Positions 60,759 through 64,000 of a DNA stretch of 64,000 bases are shown one piece after another. The position numbers were made by a program, and so were the translations under genes. The DNA is from Rhizobium phaseoli (GTDB taxonomy: Bacteria; Pseudomonadota; Alphaproteobacteria; Rhizobiales; Rhizobiaceae): the NCBI RefSeq assembly GCF_010668805.1, contig NZ_WUFT01000010.1, positions 223,438 through 287,437 on the forward strand. The letters run 5' to 3'. The notes under the pieces are model-generated. The model saw nothing but the letters and a program-made list of their open reading frames with translations, had not been told where the DNA came from and ran no database searches. Numbering within the stretch: position 1 is the first letter of the stretch; every line of letters begins with the position of its first letter.

Positions 60759-60953
60759 TCAGAAAGCGCTGTTTTCCACGCAAAGCGCCCGGTGGACCTC
60801 GGTCCAGAACAGCGCCAGCGGCGTGTCGCCGTTGCGTTCGGCAACGAGCGCGCGGATCAGCGCTTCGGAGCCTGCCATGTCCTGCCAGCTGGATTTTAGG
60901 CCCTTGGCGGCCTGTTGGCATTCGGCAATCTCGAATGGTCTTCTGCTGTCCAT
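60759..60953 (-). CDS. Small hypothetical protein, 64 residues
   Basis: A 64-residue soluble protein starting MDSRRPFEIAECQQAAKGLK, with SEALIRALVAERNGDTPLAL in the middle, probably helical. GAGGAGA lies about 9 bp upstream of the ATG. Family unknown. It diverges from cinR with a shared region of 124 bp, so a quorum-related control is possible but not shown. Confidence 0.6.
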   Translation of the reverse strand: MDSRRPFEIAECQQAAKGLKSSWQDMAGSEALIRALVAERNGDTPLALFWTEVHRALCVENSAF

Positions 60954-61004
60954 ATGAGGTCTCCTCGTGGAAAGGCGCTAGCAGACGGAGCCTGGATTGT
61001 CATT

Positions 61005-61020
61005 CCCCGCATATGTGGGG
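61005..61020. promoter_or_regulatory. CCCC-N8-GGGG dyad upstream of cinR
   Basis: CCCCGCATATGTGGGG is a palindrome with one mismatched pair, ending 57 bp before cinR. It matches the dyad before cinI at 61867-61882 in 13 of 16 bases. Confidence 0.5.
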
Positions 61021-61077
61021 ATGCCTTGTATTTATGAGGGTCCTCGCGGTAGGATTGAGGGAATTGGGGCAGTGGAA

Positions 61078-61803
61078 ATGACTGAGAATACCTATAGCGA
61101 AAAGTTCGAGTCCGCCTTCGAACAGATCAAGGCCGCGGCCAATGTGGATGGCGCCATCCGCGTTCTGCAGGCGGAATATGGCCTCGATTTCGTCACCTAC
61201 CACCTCGCCCAGACGATCGCCAGCAAGATCGATTCGCCCTTCGTGCGCACCACCTATCCGGATGCCTGGGTCTCCCGCTACCTCCTGAACAGCTATGTAA
61301 AGGTCGATCCGATCGTCAAGCAGGGCTTCGAACGCCAGCTGCCGTTCGACTGGAGCGAGGTAGAGCCGACGCCGGAGGCCTATGCCATGCTGGTCGACGC
61401 CCAGAAGCACGGCATTGGCGGCAACGGCTACTCCATTCCCGTCGCCGACAAGGCGCAGCGCCGCGCCCTCCTGTCGGTGAATGCCCGTATCCCGGCCGAC
61501 GAATGGACCGAACTCGTCCGCCGCTGCCGCAACGAATGGATCGAGATCGCCCATCTGATCCATCGCAAGGCGGTCTATGAGTTGCACGGCGAGAACGATC
61601 CGGTGCCGGCGCTGTCGCCGCGCGAAATCGAGTGCCTGCACTGGACGGCGCTCGGCAAGGATTACAAGGATATCTCGGTCATCCTGGGCATTTCCGAGCA
61701 CACCACGCGCGATTATCTGAAGACCGCCCGCTTCAAGCTCGGCTGCGCCACGATTTCGGCCGCCGCCTCGCGGGCCGTGCAATTGCGCATCATCAATCCC
61801 TGA
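61078..61803 (+). CDS. cinR: CinR, LuxR-type quorum-sensing regulator
   Basis: A 241-residue regulator with an N-terminal autoinducer-binding domain (about 20-165) and a C-terminal LuxR helix-turn-helix (about 175-235: [20 protein letters not shown], then [18 protein letters not shown]). With the synthase gene cinI directly downstream and cinS beyond, it matches the cin system of Rhizobium, which responds to N-(3-hydroxy-7-cis-tetradecenoyl)-homoserine lactone and tops the quorum-sensing hierarchy. The [14 protein letters not shown] is chosen since the longer frame has no proper start or ribosome-binding site. Confidence 0.9.
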   Translation: MTENTYSEKFESAFEQIKAAANVDGAIRVLQAEYGLDFVTYHLAQTIASKIDSPFVRTTYPDAWVSRYLLNSYVKVDPIVKQGFERQLPFDWSEVEPTPEAYAMLVDAQKHGIGGNGYSIPVADKAQRRALLSVNARIPADEWTELVRRCRNEWIEIAHLIHRKAVYELHGENDPVPALSPREIECLHWTALGKDYKDISVILGISEHTTRDYLKTARFKLGCATISAAASRAVQLRIINP

Positions 61804-61815
61804 TCTTTGTTTGGC

Positions 61816-61860
61816 GCATGTCGTGATCGCAAAACCGCGCCACGGTTTTGCGCGATATGT
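61816..61860. repeat. Dispersed repeat, copy D; hairpin after cinR
   Basis: Begins GCATGTCG like copies at 24471 and 28910, then forms a perfect 10-bp stem, CGCAAAACCG facing CGGTTTTGCG (61828-61852), and ends CGATATGT. It lies 12 bp after cinR stop and may serve as its transcript end, although no T-tract follows. Confidence 0.6.
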
Positions 61861-61866
61861 TCTGCC

Positions 61867-61882
61867 CCCCTCATCTGAGGGG
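61867..61882. promoter_or_regulatory. CCCC-N8-GGGG dyad upstream of cinI
   Basis: CCCCTCATCTGAGGGG is a palindrome with only the central TC unpaired, flanked by one more C and G. A second, partial copy, CCCATCTGAGGG, follows at 61884-61895. The dyad ends 78 bp before cinI. Confidence 0.6.
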
Positions 61883-61960
61883 GCCCATCTGAGGGAATTT
61901 CCGATCGGGCCTGCCTGAACCATTCTGCTCTCCACGAACTTGCAAACGCTGGAGGGCAAG

Positions 61961-62626
61961 ATGTTTGTAATCATTCAGGCTCATGAGTATCAGAAATACG
62001 CTGCCGTACTCGATCAGATGTTTCGCCTGCGCAAGCAGGTCTTCGCCGATACGCTCGGCTGGGACGTTCCCGTTGTCGGCCCTTACGAGCGCGATAGCTA
62101 CGATGCGCTGGCTCCCGCCTATCTCGTCTGGTGCAACGACAGCCGCACCCGCCTTTATGGCGGCATGCGCCTGATGCCGACGACCGGCCCGACCCTTCTC
62201 TACGATGTCTTCCGCGAGACTTTCCCCGATGCCGCCGATCTTATCGCGCCGGGCATCTGGGAGGGCACGCGCATGTGCATCGATGAGGAGGCGATCGCCA
62301 GGGATTTCCCCAATATCGACGCCGGCCGGGCCTTCTCGATGATGCTGCTGGCGCTTTGCGAATGCGCGCTGGATCACGGCATCCACACGATGATTTCCAA
62401 CTACGAGCCCTATCTCAAGCGCGTCTACAAACGTGCCGGCGCCGAAGTGGAGGAACTCGGCCGCGCAGACGGTTACGGCAAGTATCCGGTCTGCTGCGGC
62501 GCCTTCGAAGTGTCGGACCGCGTGCTGCGCAAGATGCGCGCCGCCCTCGGCCTGACCCTACCCCTTTACGTCAGACACGTGCCGGCCCGCTCGGTCGTGA
62601 CCCAATTCCTGGAGATGGCAGCATGA
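61961..62626 (+). CDS. cinI: CinI, N-acyl-homoserine lactone synthase
   Basis: A 221-residue LuxI-type synthase that makes an acyl-homoserine lactone from SAM and acyl-ACP. With the ATG chosen (GGAGG 6 bp upstream) the LuxI invariant residues fall on their standard numbers: Arg24, Phe28, Trp34, Asp45, Asp48, Arg70, Phe84, Glu101, Arg104. This supports both the start and full activity. Its stop overlaps the ATG of cinS. In Rhizobium CinI makes 3-OH-C14:1-HSL, the small bacteriocin. Confidence 0.95.
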   Translation: MFVIIQAHEYQKYAAVLDQMFRLRKQVFADTLGWDVPVVGPYERDSYDALAPAYLVWCNDSRTRLYGGMRLMPTTGPTLLYDVFRETFPDAADLIAPGIWEGTRMCIDEEAIARDFPNIDAGRAFSMMLLALCECALDHGIHTMISNYEPYLKRVYKRAGAEVEELGRADGYGKYPVCCGAFEVSDRVLRKMRAALGLTLPLYVRHVPARSVVTQFLEMAA

Positions 62627-62814
62627 ACCGCCTCGCTGAAACCGCAATACAGAAAGATATCGGCGCCTTGGAGCGCCACGTGCTCGCGTCCCGCGACATT
62701 GCCACGCAGATAGGGGATCCCTTCCTCTCCTATCTCCTCTCGATGGCGCTGTTCACGATCTACGAAAAGAAGGCTCATCACGAGAACGAGGCGCTGAAGA
62801 GCAGCTTCAGCTGA
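62623..62814 (+). CDS. cinS: CinS, small quorum-sensing antirepressor
   Basis: A 63-residue protein, MNRLAETAIQKDIGALERHV then helical to the C-terminus. The ATG lies in an ATGA overlap with cinI, so it is co-transcribed and translationally coupled. In R. leguminosarum the small gene in this position, CinS, relays density by binding the repressor PraR. Identity rests on position, size and coupling. Confidence 0.85.
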   Translation: MNRLAETAIQKDIGALERHVLASRDIATQIGDPFLSYLLSMALFTIYEKKAHHENEALKSSFS

Positions 62815-62946
62815 GGGCGCACCCCCTCCGCACGCCCGAAGACAGCATGTCTCCCGGCGCCTCGCGCGCAGCCGCAAAAACAGTCCCCGTTTTGCGGCTG
62901 CGCGCCCAATCACGTCATGGGGAAGTCCTATCGCCAGGCAATCCAG

Positions 62947-63315
62947 TCATGTCATCAGCGAGGCGATCGTCGAGATCAGCGCGTCGTGCATATACGGCTT
63001 CGGCAGGAAGGCGGTATTGGCGGGCAGCGCCATCGGGTCAAGCCGCACCATGCCCGAGGTGATGATGATGCCGATATTCGGCCGCATCGCCCTCACCCGC
63101 GTGGCAAGCTGGATACCGTCCATCGAACCCGCCATATTGACATCGGTGAACAGGATATCGACATCCTGCCGGCCCTTCAGCACCACCAGCGCCTCGTCGG
63201 CATTCGCCGCCTCCAGCGCCACATGGCCGACCTCTTCCAGCACATCGAGGACATTAAACCGGATCAGCGGTTCGTCCTCGACGATAAGCACCACGGCACT
63301 GTTCAACGCCACCAT
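62947..63315 (-). CDS. Single-domain response regulator
   Basis: A 122-residue receiver domain without output domain. Phosphorylation-site features are VEDEP (acidic pocket), FTDVNM with Asp58, IITSG (Thr/Ser switch) and LPKPY (conserved Lys). Such proteins pass phosphate on or act by protein contact. The ATG at 63315 or a TTG two codons earlier (nearer to GGAGG) may be the start. It converges on cinS with a 130-bp gap; no histidine kinase is nearby. Confidence 0.85.
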   Translation of the reverse strand: MVALNSAVVLIVEDEPLIRFNVLDVLEEVGHVALEAANADEALVVLKGRQDVDILFTDVNMAGSMDGIQLATRVRAMRPNIGIIITSGMVRLDPMALPANTAFLPKPYMHDALISTIASLMT

Positions 63316-63536
63316 CTGCAATCGCCCTCCTCATCGAATCCAATCTCTGTAATTGTCGCCCACGCGAGAAGGTTCCAGTACCGGCGCCCAGGAAATATGC
63401 ATCGTCCACAGATGCTTGCGCTCTGCGCTTGTGGCTCTCTGCAATTTGCGTTAGAGCGAACCGATGCTGCGGGAACCATTGCCCCGGCATCACGGCGCCG
63501 GCCTCCGGCGCCCAAGGCGCCCACCACCGGCGTCAA

Positions 63537-63612
63537 GGGCCTGTAGCTCAATGGTTAGAGCCGGCGGCTCATAACCGCTTGGTTGGGGGTTCGAGTCCCT
63601 CCGGGCCTACCA
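63537..63612 (+). tRNA. tRNA with CAT anticodon, tRNA-Ile2-like
   Basis: A complete 76-nt cloverleaf: acceptor GGGCCTG/CGGGCCT, D-arm GCTC/GAGC, anticodon arm GGCGG-CTCATAA-CCGCT, T-arm GGGGG-TTCGAGT-CCCTC and encoded CCA. The anticodon is CAT. The anticodon arm and variable region (GCGGCTCATAACCGCTTGGTTG) resemble bacterial tRNA-Ile2, whose C34 is changed to lysidine to read AUA; elongator tRNA-Met has a different anticodon stem. The initiator type is excluded because it lacks the G-C triplet stem. Confidence 0.93.
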
Positions 63613-63977
63613 TTCCCTTAGAAATCAATGCCTTAGAGACCGAATTTCCTGGGTGTAGCCGGTGTAGCCGGACGCGAAAATTCGGAATTTGACATTTAGT
63701 TCTGGAATTTTGAATTGGGTTAAAAGCTAAAGCCCGCTCAAAATCAATCTGAAAGGGTGCCCGCCGACTTCGCGGTGACCCTTGCGAGGGTGCATTCAGA
63801 TGCGTCGGCCGATTTTGCGTTTGATGATGATCTGAGAATGAATAAATCCGAGGGCTTCTGGATCTGAAAAGCCGTGAGCGTCCGGCGAGCGGATTTTGCT
63901 GATCGGGCAAATCGGGCGATGTTCTGGCATTAGAACCAGCATTAGTGCTGACATTAATACCAGATCGAAGAGGTTGC
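63613..63977. other. Region 3' of the tRNA, AT-richer, possible integration boundary
   Basis: No convincing gene. Base composition turns AT-richer than the backbone right after the tRNA. A tandem 9-bp repeat (GGTGTAGCC twice, 63652-63669) and three imperfect 12-bp repeats with ATTA cores (63927-63962) are present. An open frame on the - strand across the tRNA is an artefact. Confidence 0.5.
63927..63962. repeat. Three tandem 12-bp repeats upstream of the last gene start
   Basis: GCATTAGAACCA, GCATTAGTGCTG and ACATTAATACCA follow each other without gap, the ATTA core recurring every 12 bp. They end 15 bp before the last ATG in the window, so they could be operator repeats. Confidence 0.5.
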
Positions 63978-64000
63978 ATGGCTCGCATGGAGATCATGTC
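63978..64000 (+). CDS. Start of a gene running off the window (MARMEIM...)
   Basis: An ATG with AGAGG 4 bp upstream opens a frame MARMEIM(S) cut by the window end. IS66-family TnpA proteins can begin similarly, and a transposon or regulator gene beside a tRNA would be unsurprising, but seven residues do not allow an assignment. Confidence 0.3.

Noticed and set aside
60416..60899. Several frames of 70-110 codons upstream of the 64-residue gene
   Set aside because: They overlap dispersed repeats or the opposite-strand gene, have no ribosome-binding site and no family-like sequence.
63429..63692. A + strand open frame with AHNRLVGGSSPSGPT
   Set aside because: The same tRNA read in the sense direction; a common false gene call.
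63569..63997. A 142-codon - strand open frame ending GPEGLEPPTKRL across the tRNA
   Set aside because: This C-terminal sequence is the well-known artefact of reading the antisense strand of tRNA genes; the DNA is a complete tRNA cloverleaf.

Overview
The window reads as chromosomal backbone of a Rhizobium species of the leguminosarum/etli/phaseoli group. Supporting this are the high-GC alphaproteobacterial coding style, a cinR-cinI-cinS quorum-sensing locus at the right end, btaA-btaB for phosphorus-free DGTS lipids, a PPi-dependent phosphofructokinase, many ABC uptake operons and several palindromic intergenic repeats typical of rhizobia. This is a judgement by eye; no database search was possible.

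Layout. 0.3-10.1 kb: pfp, a LysE exporter, cell-wall and envelope genes (a lipoprotein transglycosylase, a serine hydrolase, a lipoprotein GH25 lysozyme, an MltB-like transglycosylase), the DGTS pair btaAB and a DMT permease. 10.3-15.1 kb: a 25-residue membrane microprotein, an ArsR-methyltransferase fusion regulator with metF, ettA and a secreted RNase T2. 15.4-20.2 kb: a + strand run of alpha/beta hydrolase, DMT exporter, class III CoA-transferase and TPP enzyme. 20.2-24.3 kb: RidA, a DUF442 phosphatase, a DUF4432 epimerase-like protein, an L,D-transpeptidase and a solitary ParA ATPase.

24.6-32.5 kb: an apparent catabolic operon (N-formylglutamate amidohydrolase-like, APC permease, glutamine-synthetase-like ligase, aldehyde dehydrogenase, iron alcohol dehydrogenase) divergent from a MurR/RpiR regulator. 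It fits a gamma-glutamyl route for an amine or amino alcohol. 32.7-36.6 kb: a complete spermidine/iron-type ABC importer. 37.2-44.7 kb: a sugar ABC importer with a Gfo/Idh oxidoreductase, divergent from a GlcNAc-type kinase and a GntR/HutC regulator. 44.8-45.8 kb: an intact Phd/PemK toxin-antitoxin pair beside a truncated second antitoxin. 45.8-51 kb: metH divergent from an AGE-family isomerase. 51-58.4 kb: a third ABC importer with an Asp/Glu (hydantoin-type) racemase and a flavin reductase, divergent from an FCD-type GntR regulator. 58.4-61 kb: small unknown proteins. 61-63.3 kb: cinR, cinI, cinS and a single-domain response regulator. 63.5-64 kb: a CAT-anticodon tRNA (tRNA-Ile2-like), then AT-richer DNA and the start of another gene.

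Regulatory signals tie genes together. A perfect palindrome (ATAAAGATATCTTTAT) lies upstream of both the ArsR-methyltransferase/metF operon and metH, 37 kb apart, which suggests a methionine-cycle regulon. A CCCC-N8-GGGG dyad precedes both cinR and cinI. In all three ABC operons a strong stem-loop lies between the binding-protein gene and the permease that follows it, probably setting their relative amounts.
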